From JAKFWF01 sp031374115 (GTDB lineage Bacteria; Pseudomonadota; Alphaproteobacteria; Rhizobiales; Hyphomicrobiaceae), in the NCBI GenBank assembly GCA_031374115.1, contig JANMNO010000061.1, forward strand, positions 33,469-97,468: a stretch of 64,000 bases of DNA, in the 5' to 3' direction. Both the position numbers and the translations under genes were made by a program. Shown here piece after piece: positions 1 to 8,846 of this stretch. Positions within the stretch are counted from its first letter, which is position 1, and the number at the start of each line of letters is the position of its first letter. Under the pieces are notes generated by a model. The model made no database searches. It was given only the letters and a program-made list of their open reading frames with translations, and was not told the DNA's origin.

Positions 1-69
1 ATGAATTGCGATTGCGAGACGACCGGCATAAGAGACCTCTTCGATCCAGGAGAACAATCGAACACGTGA
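1..69 (+). CDS. possible C-terminal end of a truncated upstream gene
   Basis: The frame beginning at base 1 is open until a TGA at 67-69. That TGA overlaps the GTG start of the following glycosyltransferase in a GTGA arrangement, as in a translationally coupled operon. Only about 22 residues are visible and no family can be assigned. It may equally be chance open sequence. Confidence 0.25.
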   Translation: MNCDCETTGIRDLFDPGEQSNT

Positions 70-1277
70 CGCGATCCCCTACCATAATGCAGATCATTCC
101 GCGCCTCGATACCGGCGGCGCGGAGTTGTCGGCAATCGAAATAAACAGCGCTGTCGTGGCGGCGGGCGGGCGCTCCATCGTTGTCACGGAAGGCGGGCGC
201 ATGGCCGATGGTGTCATCAAAGGTGGCGGCGAGTTGCAGATCATGCGAACCGGTACCAAGAACCCATTTCGGATCTTGCGGAATGTCAGCAACATTCGGC
301 TTGTCGCGATGCTCGAGGGCGTCGATTTGATCCATGCCCGTAGCCGGGCACCGGCATGGAGCGGGATGATTGCGGCCCATCAGGCCGGCATCCCATTCGT
401 CACCACGTATCACGGTGCATATGCCGAGAAGAGCCGTATCAAAAACCTATACAACAGCGTCATGGCCCGCGGCGATATGGTGATCGCCAATTCGCACTAC
501 ACCAGCCGTCTGATCCAGTCGCGCTACGGCACGCCTGAAGCCCGCATCCGCGTGATCCACCGTGGCGTCGATGACGCGCAGTTTGATCCAGCCAAGGTAT
601 CGGCCGCGCGTCGCGATGCCATGCGCTCGAAGCTTGGACTGATGCCGGGTCAAAAAATGATACTGCAGGCCGCGCGGTTGACAAACTGGAAAGGTCAGCT
701 GGTGCTGATCGAGGCGGCATCCCGGCTTGTGCAGTCGGGCAAGCTGAACGACGCCGTCGTCGTACTGGCCGGCGACGCCCAAGGACGGGATGAGTATGTG
801 AGCCGCCTCGAAACCGACATCGCCCGGCTTGGCCTCGCCGGCAAAGTCCGTCTTGCCGGTCACGTCGATGACATCCCGGCGGCTCTCGCCGTCGCCTGGG
901 TCGCCGTGATCGCCTCGACCGAGCCGGAAGCGTTCGGCCGAAGCGTCACCGAGGCAGCGGCGATGGGGTGTCCGGCCATTGCCACCGACATCGGTGCGCC
1001 ACCTGAAACGGTGTTGGCGCCACCTGCTACGTCCTACGACCAGGCTACCGGCTGGCTTGTGCCGCCCGGCGATGCAGCACAACTCAGCCTGCGACTGGAA
1101 CAAGCGCTCGCACTGACGACCTCGGCGAGAGCAGCTTTGGGCGGCCGCGCCCGCGCGCACGTGCTGCGGAACTTCTCACTGAGGTCGATGAAGCACGCTA
1201 CCCTCGCCACCTATGACAAACTTCTTGGCACGAACCTTGTCGAACGTTTTATGAGCACGCTATCGCCTACGAATTAG
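66..1277 (+). CDS. GT4-family glycosyltransferase
   Basis: Retaining GT-B glycosyltransferase of about 403 residues, probably transferring a nucleotide-activated sugar to a surface polysaccharide or LPS core; donor and acceptor are unknown. The N-terminal segment IIPRLDTGGAE (residues 10-20) is typical of the first Rossmann domain of rhizobial GT4 enzymes. The donor-binding half carries HVDDIPAAL (about 266-274) and the E-x7-E-type segment EPEAFGRSVTEAAAMG near 286-301. The GTG at 66 is preferred over the ATG at 87 because it retains the RSPTIMQII lead-in seen in relatives and overlaps an upstream stop. An AGGAG at 48-52 is rather distant. It is separated by 91 bp from the ABC importer and may not be functionally linked to it. 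Confidence 0.85.
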   Translation: MTRSPTIMQIIPRLDTGGAELSAIEINSAVVAAGGRSIVVTEGGRMADGVIKGGGELQIMRTGTKNPFRILRNVSNIRLVAMLEGVDLIHARSRAPAWSGMIAAHQAGIPFVTTYHGAYAEKSRIKNLYNSVMARGDMVIANSHYTSRLIQSRYGTPEARIRVIHRGVDDAQFDPAKVSAARRDAMRSKLGLMPGQKMILQAARLTNWKGQLVLIEAASRLVQSGKLNDAVVVLAGDAQGRDEYVSRLETDIARLGLAGKVRLAGHVDDIPAALAVAWVAVIASTEPEAFGRSVTEAAAMGCPAIATDIGAPPETVLAPPATSYDQATGWLVPPGDAAQLSLRLEQALALTTSARAALGGRARAHVLRNFSLRSMKHATLATYDKLLGTNLVERFMSTLSPTN

Positions 1278-1368
1278 GCGACTTGATCCTTGACCGTCTT
1301 CCGCTAATCGCCTCAACTTGCTGCAATCACACTGGCGAAACAGGATCTCGACCAAACCGGAGACCCAG

Positions 1369-2949
1369 ATGAAACGTGCATGGACAAATCTGACTGCCGC
1401 AGTCGCAGTGGGTCTTGCGGCGGTGTTGGCCGCTCTGCCAACAATGGCGCAGACCACGCTCAAAATCGTAATGCATTCGGACTTGAAGATCGTCGATCCG
1501 ATCTGGACCACGGCCTACATCACCCGCAATCACGGCTACATGATCTACGACACGTTATTCGCGATGGATGCCAAAGGCGAGATCCAGCCGCAGATGGTCG
1601 AGAAGTACGAGACCTCCCCCGACAAGCTGACCTTCACGTTCACGCTGCGAGCTGGCCTCGCCTGGCACGACGGCGCACCGGTCACTTCTGATGATTGCAT
1701 TGCCTCCATCAAACGCTGGGGTGCCAAGGACGGCATGGGCCAGAAGCTGATGAGCTTTGTCGCCGAGCTTGCAGCAGTTGACGCGAAAACCTTCACGATG
1801 AAGCTGAAAGAGCCGACGGGTCTCGTGTTGACAGCGCTTGGCAAGCCGTCGTCAAACGTGCCATTCATGATGCCGAAGCGCGTCGCCGAGACCGATCCCA
1901 ACACGCAGCTATCGGAGTTCATCGGTTCAGGTCCATTCGTATTCAAGAGAGATGAATGGAAGCCGGGCGACAAGACTGTCTACGTGAAGAATGACAAATA
2001 TGTGCCGCGCTCGGAGCCTGCTTCAGGTCTCGCCGGCGGCAAGGTCGTCAAGGTCGACAGGATCGAGTGGCGCGCCATTAGCGACCACCAACAGGCCGTC
2101 AACGCGCTCCTTGCCGGCGAGATCGACATCATCGAGGCGCCGCCGCACGACCTTTACCCGCTGATCAAAGCCGATAAATCGATCAAGTTCGTCGATTGGA
2201 ATCCGCTCGGCAATCAGTACACATTCCGGCCAAACTGGCTGCATAAACCGTTCGATAATCCGAAGATCAGACAGGCGCTTTGGTACGTGTTCAACCAGGA
2301 AGATTTCCTAAAAGCCGTGATCGGCGATCCGACGTACTATAAGGCCTGCAAGGCGATGTTCGTTTGCGGTACATCCCTCGCTTCTGAAGCGGGCATGGCC
2401 GACAAGCTCGAAAGCAACATGAAGAAAGCACAAGAGCTGCTGAAGGAAGGTGGTTATGACGGCACGCCGGTCGTGCTGATGCACTCGACCGATCTGTTCG
2501 TGCTGACAAACCTTGCACCAGTCGCGAAGTCATTGATGGAGAAGGCTGGCTTCAAGGTCGATATGCAGTCGATGGATTGGCAAACTGTAGTGGCGCGCCG
2601 GGCTAAGAAAGATCCACCACCAGCCGGCGGTTGGAGTGCATTTTTGACCTCATGGGTGGCAGCCGACATTCTCAATCCGGTGATGGCCGCCTATTTCAAC
2701 TCAGGATGCGAAAAGGCGCTGTTCGGCTGGCCGTGCGATGCTGACATGGAAAAGCTACGCGATCAATTTGCCCGCGAAACAGATCCGGCCAAGCAGAAGG
2801 CGATCGCCGATGCGGTGCAGGTCCGCGCGACCGAGATCGTGACGCACGTAACGCTCGGTCAGTGGTATCAGCCGGGCGCTACCCGTTCAAACATCGACGG
2901 CTGGATACCTGCGCCAGCCCCGATCTTCTGGAACATCACGAAAAAGTAG
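1369..2949 (+). CDS. ABC transporter substrate-binding protein, family 5 (peptide/oligopeptide type)
   Basis: Periplasmic solute receptor of about 526 residues for a Dpp/Opp-like importer. A Sec signal peptide runs from MKRAWTNL through a hydrophobic stretch to cleavage near TMAQ-TTL (about residue 25). Family SBP_bac_5 features follow: a mature N-terminus reading DLKIVDPIWTTAY, YDTLFAMD, TFTLRAGLAWHDGAPV, and the later FNQEDFLKAV segment. The ATG at 1369 is chosen because GGAGA lies at 1359-1363 and it begins the signal peptide; an upstream ATG at 1318 would add a non-signal extension. The permease genes follow only after the toxin-antitoxin cassette at 2969-3723. The substrate is unknown; the downstream amidase and aminotransferase suggest an amide-containing or peptide-like compound. 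Confidence 0.9.
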   Translation: MKRAWTNLTAAVAVGLAAVLAALPTMAQTTLKIVMHSDLKIVDPIWTTAYITRNHGYMIYDTLFAMDAKGEIQPQMVEKYETSPDKLTFTFTLRAGLAWHDGAPVTSDDCIASIKRWGAKDGMGQKLMSFVAELAAVDAKTFTMKLKEPTGLVLTALGKPSSNVPFMMPKRVAETDPNTQLSEFIGSGPFVFKRDEWKPGDKTVYVKNDKYVPRSEPASGLAGGKVVKVDRIEWRAISDHQQAVNALLAGEIDIIEAPPHDLYPLIKADKSIKFVDWNPLGNQYTFRPNWLHKPFDNPKIRQALWYVFNQEDFLKAVIGDPTYYKACKAMFVCGTSLASEAGMADKLESNMKKAQELLKEGGYDGTPVVLMHSTDLFVLTNLAPVAKSLMEKAGFKVDMQSMDWQTVVARRAKKDPPPAGGWSAFLTSWVAADILNPVMAAYFNSGCEKALFGWPCDADMEKLRDQFARETDPAKQKAIADAVQVRATEIVTHVTLGQWYQPGATRSNIDGWIPAPAPIFWNITKK

Positions 2950-2968
2950 CTGATCGGATAAGCGCCAC

Positions 2969-2998
2969 TTGCAAACTATGGTCTTCACGACTATAGTC
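2969..2998 (+). promoter_or_regulatory. promoter and repeat operator of the toxin-antitoxin cassette
   Basis: A TTGCAA box (2969-2974) and a TATAGT box (2992-2997) are separated by exactly 17 bases, a near-consensus sigma-70 promoter. Two copies of ACTATRGTC (2975-2983 and 2990-2998) lie within it; the second sits inside the palindrome GACTATAGTC (2989-2998). Such repeats overlapping the -10 are what an autoregulating HigA/Xre antitoxin would bind. An AAGGA at 3006-3010 precedes the toxin ATG at 3016. Binding by the antitoxin is inferred. Confidence 0.7.
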
Positions 2999-3015
2999 TG
3001 CATTCAAGGAAAACG

Positions 3016-3386
3016 ATGCGTGTCTTTTCGGTGAAGGCGTTCGGACGATTCCGCCGCCGGGAGAAACTAAGCAACGAGCTATTGCGCAATACCATTGGCC
3101 GGATCGATGCGGGCCTCGTCGACGCCGATCTGGGTGTGGTTTGATAAAGCAGCGTGTTGCACGTGCGGGGCACGGCAAGTGCGGCGGCTAAAGAACTTTG
3201 ATCGCCGTGCGAAAGGGGTAACGAGCCGTTTATCTTTTGCGCTTCGCGAAGAATGAACGGTCAAATCTGAAGCAAAATGAGCTTTTTGACCTGAGAACCC
3301 TGGCAACTCTCTGGCTGGATTTATCCGACGAGCAGATCCAACAAGCTATCGCTGTTGGCGATTTACACGAGGTGCTTGATGAGTAA
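3016..3386 (+). pseudogene. inactivated RelE/HigB-type toxin
   Basis: Remnant of a RelE/ParE-superfamily toxin (COG4737-like mRNA interferase). From ATG 3016 the first frame reads RVFSVKAFGRFRRREKLS to DADLGVV and stops at 3142-3144. The family signature resumes in another frame from about 3138 with GLIKQRVARAGHGKCGG, then a TAA at 3189-3191 where relatives carry Tyr (GGYRT), then RTLIAVRKG, a second TAA at 3219-3221, RAVYLLRFAKNERSN, and an intact tail ending LHEVLDE with TAA at 3384-3386. So one frameshift (probably a lost base near 3135-3138) and two nonsense changes. The end overlaps the antitoxin start, as in intact cassettes. The homology is clear because both frames align in order to one family. 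Confidence 0.85.
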
Positions 3387-3723
3387 GAGGACCGGCTCGG
3401 CGAATCGAGTGTCACGCGAAATTGCAGAGATGGCGGATGCACTGAACCGTCTTGGTGCGCTTGATGCGCATGAGCATGAGCATGAAAAGATCACCATGCG
3501 GCACTTGGGTCTCGAAAAAATCAAACGGGCGAAGCCACCATCTGCTCGTGAGATCGTAGAAATTCGCACGGAAGCGAGAATGAGCCAATCCGTGTTTGCT
3601 CGACTGCTGGACGTTTCGACCGGCACTTTAAGCAAATGGGAACGCGGCGAGTTGGTCCCCCGTGGTCCGGCGGGTAGGCTGTTGGAAATCATCAAGACCA
3701 AGGGTGTCAGTGCCGTGCTGTAG
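3379..3723 (+). CDS. HigA-like XRE-family antitoxin (toxin partner inactivated)
   Basis: Antitoxin/transcriptional regulator of about 114 residues. A helix-turn-helix occupies the C-terminal half: REIVEIRTEARMSQSVFARL, then LDVSTGTLSKWERGE, the classic XRE recognition-helix segment, then a short tail. The N-terminal half is probably the toxin-binding part, with a His/Glu-rich HEHEHEK stretch. The ATG at 3379 overlaps the stop of the degraded toxin, which fixes the start; an earlier in-frame start at 3355 lies inside the toxin sequence. With the toxin gene broken it should no longer be needed for immunity, yet the frame is intact. It may still repress the 2969-2998 promoter and thereby affect the permease genes 28 bp downstream. 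Confidence 0.85.
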   Translation: MSKRTGSANRVSREIAEMADALNRLGALDAHEHEHEKITMRHLGLEKIKRAKPPSAREIVEIRTEARMSQSVFARLLDVSTGTLSKWERGELVPRGPAGRLLEIIKTKGVSAVL

Positions 3724-3751
3724 CCTGCAGACCAAATGGGATGTTTGCATA

Positions 3752-4693
3752 ATGTTCGTCTACATTTTGCGACGGCTGGCGGCGACGATACCGGTGATGC
3801 TGATCGTCGCCGTGTTCGTTTTCCTGATGCTGCGCCTGACGCCGGCCGATCCCGCAGCGATCATCGCCGGCGACAACGCGAATGCCGAGCAGGTCGCGGC
3901 AATACGCTCGAAACTTGGCCTCGACCGTTCGATGCCGGTGCAGTTCGCAATCTGGTCCGGCAAGTTGCTGCAAGGTGATTTCGGCGAGAGCTTCTTCTTC
4001 AAGAAGACCGTCACCTCCCTCATCGCCGATCGCATCGAGCCGACGCTTTCCATTACCGTGCTGACGATACTGCTCGCGATTATAATCGCTGTACCGCTCG
4101 GGGTGTTGTCGGCGTACACGCAGGGTAGTTGGCTCGACCGGATCGTGATGGGGTTTTCGGTGCTCGGGTTCTCGGTGCCAGTGTTCGTCATTGGTTACGG
4201 GCTGATTTATTTTCTCGCGATCCAATCGAACTGGTTTCCCGTGCAGGGCTATCAGCGGCTGTCGGAAGGTTTCGGCGGCTATATTCATCGCTTGATCCTG
4301 CCCTCGTTGACGCTTTCGGTAATCTACATCGCGTTGATCGCGCGCATGACCCGCACCAGCGTGATCGAAGTGCTGTCGGAGGATTACATCCGCACGGCGC
4401 GTGCCAAGGGGCAGACCGAACTCAAGGTGCTGTTCCGGCATGCGCTGCGCAACGCCGCAGTACCGATCGTAACCGTGATCGGCCTCGGCATTGCCCTGCT
4501 GATCGGCGGCGTTGTCGTGACTGAGAGCGTCTATACCATCCCCGGCCTTGGGCGCCTCACCGTCGACGCGGTATTGGCTCGCGACTATCCGACCATCCAA
4601 GCGGTCATTCTGCTGTTCTCGTTCGCCTACGTAATGATCAATCTGGCAGTCGATTTGCTGTACACCGTGCTCGACCCGAGGATCCGTTATTGA
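3752..4693 (+). CDS. ABC transporter permease, DppB/OppB type
   Basis: Inner-membrane permease of about 313 residues, one half of the channel of the Dpp-like importer. It starts FVYILRRLAATIPVMLIV with the N-terminal membrane helix standard for this family. It then has the periplasmic loop region with LGLDRSMPVQF, several hydrophobic helices, and the ATPase-contacting EAA loop at VLSEDYIRTARAKG (about residues 210-223), followed by LRNAAVPIVTVIG. The ATG at 3752 is chosen because it begins the first helix; longer readings run back into the antitoxin. The stop overlaps the TTG start of the second permease, indicating coupling. Confidence 0.93.
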   Translation: MFVYILRRLAATIPVMLIVAVFVFLMLRLTPADPAAIIAGDNANAEQVAAIRSKLGLDRSMPVQFAIWSGKLLQGDFGESFFFKKTVTSLIADRIEPTLSITVLTILLAIIIAVPLGVLSAYTQGSWLDRIVMGFSVLGFSVPVFVIGYGLIYFLAIQSNWFPVQGYQRLSEGFGGYIHRLILPSLTLSVIYIALIARMTRTSVIEVLSEDYIRTARAKGQTELKVLFRHALRNAAVPIVTVIGLGIALLIGGVVVTESVYTIPGLGRLTVDAVLARDYPTIQAVILLFSFAYVMINLAVDLLYTVLDPRIRY

Positions 4694-5631
4694 CCACCGT
4701 ATCGAACATGGGCACCCCGTCGCCGTTGTCCACGCCGTTGGAAGTGGCGCCAGTTCGCCCGACCGTGTGGCGCAAGCTCTGGCGCAATCCTGGCGTCGTG
4801 ATCGGCGGACTGATGTTCTTACTGATCACCGTCCTCGGACTTTCCGCCCCGTGGCTCGGCACTATGAGCCCGGCCGAAATCAATCCGGCATTCCGCAACA
4901 AGTTGCCGGGCGCGGAGGCAACGTACCGGCTCGACGATGGGACGAAGGCAACGCGCGTCCATCACCTTGGCACCGACAGTCTGGGCCGCGACGTCTACAG
5001 CCGGGTCATCTACGGCGCTCGCGTTTCGATCCTGGTTGGCCTCGCCGTTGCCGCGATCTCGATCATCGTTGGATTGCTCATTGGGCTGATCGCAGGGTAC
5101 GTCAGATGGTTGGATTTTGTCGTCATGCGCATCATGGATGGGTTGATGGCGATCCCGGCGATCCTGCTTGCGATCGCGCTGGTGTCGTTGTTCCGCGCCG
5201 GCATCGGTAGCGTGATCGCTGCGATTGTCGTGCCGGAAATTCCTCGCGTTGTTCGCCTCGTTCGTTCGGTTGTCCTGCAGGTTCGCAACGAACCCTACGT
5301 CGAAGCCGCCATTACTCTCGGCACGCCGACGCCAACACTCATTGCGCGGCACATCTTGCCGAACACGATTGCGCCGCTGATCGTGCAGGGTACCTTCATC
5401 TGCGCCTCGGCGATCCTGGTCGAAGCGATCCTGTCGTTTCTCGGCATCGGCATTCCGCCCGAGACGCCGACGTGGGGTAACATCATGGCCGAGGGCCGCG
5501 TGATGTTCCGCATCTTTCCGCACAACATTCTCTATCCCGGCATTCTGCTGGCGCTGACCGTGCTCGCCGTCAATATGCTCGGGGACGGCTTGCGCGACAC
5601 GCTCGATCCGAAGATGGAGCGGCGTCCGTGA
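4690..5631 (+). CDS. ABC transporter permease, DppC/OppC type
   Basis: Second permease of the importer, about 313 residues. An N-terminal cytoplasmic segment and helix (VVIGGLMFLLITVLGLSAPWLG) precede the conserved HHLGTDSLGRDVYSRVIYGA motif that marks DppC/OppC proteins (about residues 96-115). The EAA loop is seen at EPYVEAAITLGTPTPTLIAR. TTG at 4690 is preferred to the ATG at 4708: GAGG lies at 4678-4681 with 8-base spacing, and the codon overlaps the stop of the first permease. The stop in turn overlaps the GTG start of the ATPase gene. Confidence 0.93.
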   Translation: MTTVSNMGTPSPLSTPLEVAPVRPTVWRKLWRNPGVVIGGLMFLLITVLGLSAPWLGTMSPAEINPAFRNKLPGAEATYRLDDGTKATRVHHLGTDSLGRDVYSRVIYGARVSILVGLAVAAISIIVGLLIGLIAGYVRWLDFVVMRIMDGLMAIPAILLAIALVSLFRAGIGSVIAAIVVPEIPRVVRLVRSVVLQVRNEPYVEAAITLGTPTPTLIARHILPNTIAPLIVQGTFICASAILVEAILSFLGIGIPPETPTWGNIMAEGRVMFRIFPHNILYPGILLALTVLAVNMLGDGLRDTLDPKMERRP

Positions 5632-7271
5632 ACAATGCCGCATCTCTCAGCGTGCTCGAAATCGCGAACCTGTCCATCGCGCTGCCCAAGGGTGCCGACC
5701 GCCGTTACGCCGTCGACGACGTGTCGTTCTCAGTTGCACGCGGTGAGATCGTATGCGTGGTCGGCGAGTCCGGCTCGGGTAAATCGGTGACGGCGCAGGC
5801 GGTGATGGGTCTGCTGCCCAAAGCTCAGCTGACAAGAGACGCCGGCGCGATACTCCTGGAAGGCGAGAACGTCTGTGCCGTGACGACCCAGCGTCTGCGT
5901 GAACTGCGCGGCACCCGCATGTCGATGATATTCCAGGAGCCAATGACGGCGCTGAACCCGGTCGAGCGCGTCGGCGATCAGATCGGCGAGGTATTGGAGA
6001 TCCACACCAAGCTTGGTACGGCAGAGCGCCGGCAACGCGTGCTCGAAATCATGCGGGCGGTGCATCTTCCCGATGTCGAGCAACTAATAGACAGTTTTCC
6101 GCATCAGTTGTCTGGCGGGCAGCGGCAACGCATCATGATCGCCGCAGCCCTGGTGCTCGATCCTGTGCTGTTGATCGCTGACGAGCCCACAACCGCGCTC
6201 GACGTCACGACGCAAGCGCAAATCCTGTCGCTGATCAAGGAACTGCAGGTGCGGCGGGGCACCGGTGTGTTGTTTATCACGCATGATTTTGGCGTGGTCG
6301 CAGATATCGCCGACCGCATCGTCGTCATGCAAAGCGGGCGCGTGGTCGAGACCGGCACGCGCGACGAGATCCTGCGCAACCCGCGTGAAGCCTATACGCG
6401 AATGTTGATTGCTTCGGTGCCGAGTTTGACGCCGCCGCCGCGCAAGGCAATCACCGCACCGGTCACGCTGAAGACGACAAACCTGACGAAGACCTATTCG
6501 AGCCCGGGCTTCTTTCGCGCGGGTCGCGCGGTGAAGGCCGCGCAAAATGTTTCAATCAACATTCGTCGTGGCGAAACTCTCGGCATCGTCGGCGAATCTG
6601 GGTCGGGCAAGTCAACGGTCGCGCGCTGTATCGCAAGGCTGGTCGATCCGACTTCGGGGGAGATCCGGATCGGTGACCTCGACATTGCCACAATGCCGGA
6701 ACGCATACTGCGACCCGAGCGAAAACGCGTTCAGATCGTATTCCAGGACCCGTATCGTTCCCTCAATCCTCGGCGCACGGTCGAGGCATCGATCATCGAA
6801 GGCCCCATGAACTTCGGCGCAACTTTAGAAGCTGCTACAGCCCGCGCCCGCGAGTTGATGGGCTTGGTCGGCTTGTCGCCGGCGGCGCTATCGCGCTATC
6901 CGCATCAGTTCTCAGGTGGTCAGCGCCAGCGGATCGCGATCGCCCGCGCGCTCGCCATGGAGCCACAGCTTCTGATCGCCGACGAAGCGGTCTCGGCGCT
7001 CGATGTGTCGGTGCAAGCGCAAGTGTTGAAACTGATCGACGAGATACGTCAGCGGTTCGATATAGCGGTGCTTTTCATCACGCATGATCTGCGCGTGGCG
7101 GCTCAGGTGTGTGACCGGATTGCGGTGATGCAATCGGGCGTCGTGGTTGAAGAGGGCGCGACCGTCGATCTCTTTGCCGCGCCCAAACACGCCTACACAA
7201 AAGCGCTATTCAATGCGGCGCCGGGCAGGAATGCGAAATTCGGGGCGGCGGCGAACTTGGTCGCCGGATAG
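5628..7271 (+). CDS. ABC transporter ATP-binding protein, two fused ATPase domains (DppD-DppF type)
   Basis: A 547-residue protein with two complete ABC ATPase domains, replacing the separate DppD and DppF subunits. Domain 1 has Walker A GESGSGKS at 46-53, signature LSGGQRQR near 162 and Walker B LLIADEPTTALD. Domain 2 repeats these with GESGSGKST near 322, FSGGQRQRIAIARA near 430 and LLIADEAVSALD. In domain 2 the residue after the Walker B Glu is Ala rather than Pro, which is common in DppF halves. Each half is followed by the oligopeptide-transporter C-terminal extension. GTG start overlaps the preceding stop. It energises the permease pair at 3752-5631. Confidence 0.95.
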   Translation: MNNAASLSVLEIANLSIALPKGADRRYAVDDVSFSVARGEIVCVVGESGSGKSVTAQAVMGLLPKAQLTRDAGAILLEGENVCAVTTQRLRELRGTRMSMIFQEPMTALNPVERVGDQIGEVLEIHTKLGTAERRQRVLEIMRAVHLPDVEQLIDSFPHQLSGGQRQRIMIAAALVLDPVLLIADEPTTALDVTTQAQILSLIKELQVRRGTGVLFITHDFGVVADIADRIVVMQSGRVVETGTRDEILRNPREAYTRMLIASVPSLTPPPRKAITAPVTLKTTNLTKTYSSPGFFRAGRAVKAAQNVSINIRRGETLGIVGESGSGKSTVARCIARLVDPTSGEIRIGDLDIATMPERILRPERKRVQIVFQDPYRSLNPRRTVEASIIEGPMNFGATLEAATARARELMGLVGLSPAALSRYPHQFSGGQRQRIAIARALAMEPQLLIADEAVSALDVSVQAQVLKLIDEIRQRFDIAVLFITHDLRVAAQVCDRIAVMQSGVVVEEGATVDLFAAPKHAYTKALFNAAPGRNAKFGAAANLVAG

Positions 7272-7306
7272 TCTCGAAAAGCAAGTAGGGGAGTAGGAAC
7301 AACGTC

Positions 7307-8758
7307 ATGATGAAACTCGCCGAATACTCGAGCTACGATGGCCTCGGTCTCGCGGAACTGGTTGCCACGAAGCAGGTAACACCGAAAGAATTGGCGCTCA
7401 GCGCAGCCGCCGCCATCGAGAAGGTCAACCCGAAACTGAATGCCGTAGTCGAGATTTACGAAGACCGAATCGGCGGCCTCGATGAAAAGAGCTTAGGCAC
7501 GGGCCCGTTCCACGGTGTGCCGTTTCTCATGAAGGATGTCTTCGGCCACGAGAAGGGTCGCAAAATCGAGTTCGGATCGAGACTATGCAGGGGCATGGTC
7601 GTCGAGACCGGCACCTATCTGGTCGATCACCTCAAGGCTGCCGGCGTCAACATCGTTGGCCGCTCCGCCGCACCGGAATATTCGATGGCCGGCACAACCG
7701 AGGGCGTGCTGTATGGCAACACGTCCAACCCATGGCGGCATGGTTTCTCCGCCGGCGGCTCCAGCGGCGGCGCGCAGTCGGCGGTGACGGGTGGCATCGT
7801 GCCACTCGCCCACGGTTCAGACATCGGCGGCTCGATCCGCATCCCGGCGAGTTTCTGCGGCGGTGTTGGGTTGAAGCCGTCGCGCGGACGGGTTTCGATC
7901 GGCCCAGTCGTGGACGAAGGCGGCTTCGGCTACTCCGCAAATCTCGTGCAGGCGAAAACCGTTCGCGACGCCGCCGCCATGCTCGAATGTCTCTCGGCAG
8001 CGATGCCCGGCGATCCCTTCATTATTCCTCGGCCCGCGGAAAGCTATGCTGCGCTGGCGAGGCACGCTGCAGGCCAACTGCGCGTCGGCATCGTGCTCGA
8101 CGAACTGGTCGGCGCCGCAGTCGATCCGGAAGTTGCGAGCGCGGTCGAAGCGACGGGTAAAATGCTAGCCAGCATGGGCCACTCGGTCGAGCGGGCGCAT
8201 GTTGATATGGGCGGTGTCGGCGTTCTCGATGCGACCACGGCGATTTTCTTCTTCGGCTTCGACAGCCGACTCGAAGCTTACGCGAAACGCACCGGCAATA
8301 AGATCGGGCCGGATACGCTGGAGCCTGTCATTCTGGCCATGTACGAGTACGCCAAGACGATAACCGCCGCTCAGTTCATGACGGCGTTAGCGGAAGCAAA
8401 CGTTGCGCGGCGCAGGCTCGGCGCATTCTGGAGCAAGTACGATATCTGGCTATCGCCGACCACCGCGCGCGTCGCCGAACCCTGGGGCAACTATAACCTC
8501 TCCAAGCCCGGGGTGGGCGCCAAGCACCTGTCGCAGGACCTCTTCAAGATCCCGGTGCAGTTCACGATCCCGCACAACATCATGGGCACGCCGGCGATGT
8601 CGCTGCCGCTTGCCGTGCATTCCAATGGATTGCCGATCGGCGTGCAGATCGCGGCCAAACCCGCCGATGAGCATGTCGTCCTGCAAGTAGCGACCACGCT
8701 CGAACAAGCGATGCCTTGGAGAGCGCGGGTGCCACCGTTGCATGTTTCAAACATCTAG
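7307..8758 (+). CDS. amidase (amidase-signature family)
   Basis: Hydrolase of about 483 residues cleaving a carboxamide or related C-N bond; the substrate is not deducible. The Ser-cisSer-Lys triad of the family is visible: Lys76 in PFLMKDVFG, the glycine/serine loop GGSSGG at 150-155, and the nucleophile Ser176 in GSDIGGSIRIP. The length is normal. The start is ATG 7307 or the adjacent ATG 7310, after a GGGGAGTAGG Shine-Dalgarno region. It lies 35 bp after the ABC ATPase gene and is probably co-transcribed, so it likely processes the imported compound in the cytoplasm. GatA is excluded by context: there are no gatB or gatC neighbours. Confidence 0.9.
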   Translation: MMKLAEYSSYDGLGLAELVATKQVTPKELALSAAAAIEKVNPKLNAVVEIYEDRIGGLDEKSLGTGPFHGVPFLMKDVFGHEKGRKIEFGSRLCRGMVVETGTYLVDHLKAAGVNIVGRSAAPEYSMAGTTEGVLYGNTSNPWRHGFSAGGSSGGAQSAVTGGIVPLAHGSDIGGSIRIPASFCGGVGLKPSRGRVSIGPVVDEGGFGYSANLVQAKTVRDAAAMLECLSAAMPGDPFIIPRPAESYAALARHAAGQLRVGIVLDELVGAAVDPEVASAVEATGKMLASMGHSVERAHVDMGGVGVLDATTAIFFFGFDSRLEAYAKRTGNKIGPDTLEPVILAMYEYAKTITAAQFMTALAEANVARRRLGAFWSKYDIWLSPTTARVAEPWGNYNLSKPGVGAKHLSQDLFKIPVQFTIPHNIMGTPAMSLPLAVHSNGLPIGVQIAAKPADEHVVLQVATTLEQAMPWRARVPPLHVSNI

Positions 8759-8846
8759 TTTGGCGGTTCAGCTAATGAGCGGGCCTTCCCTCCGATGGGT
8801 GGCCGTGCAACCTTGCGTGCGAAAACGAACACACGGGATTTACCAG

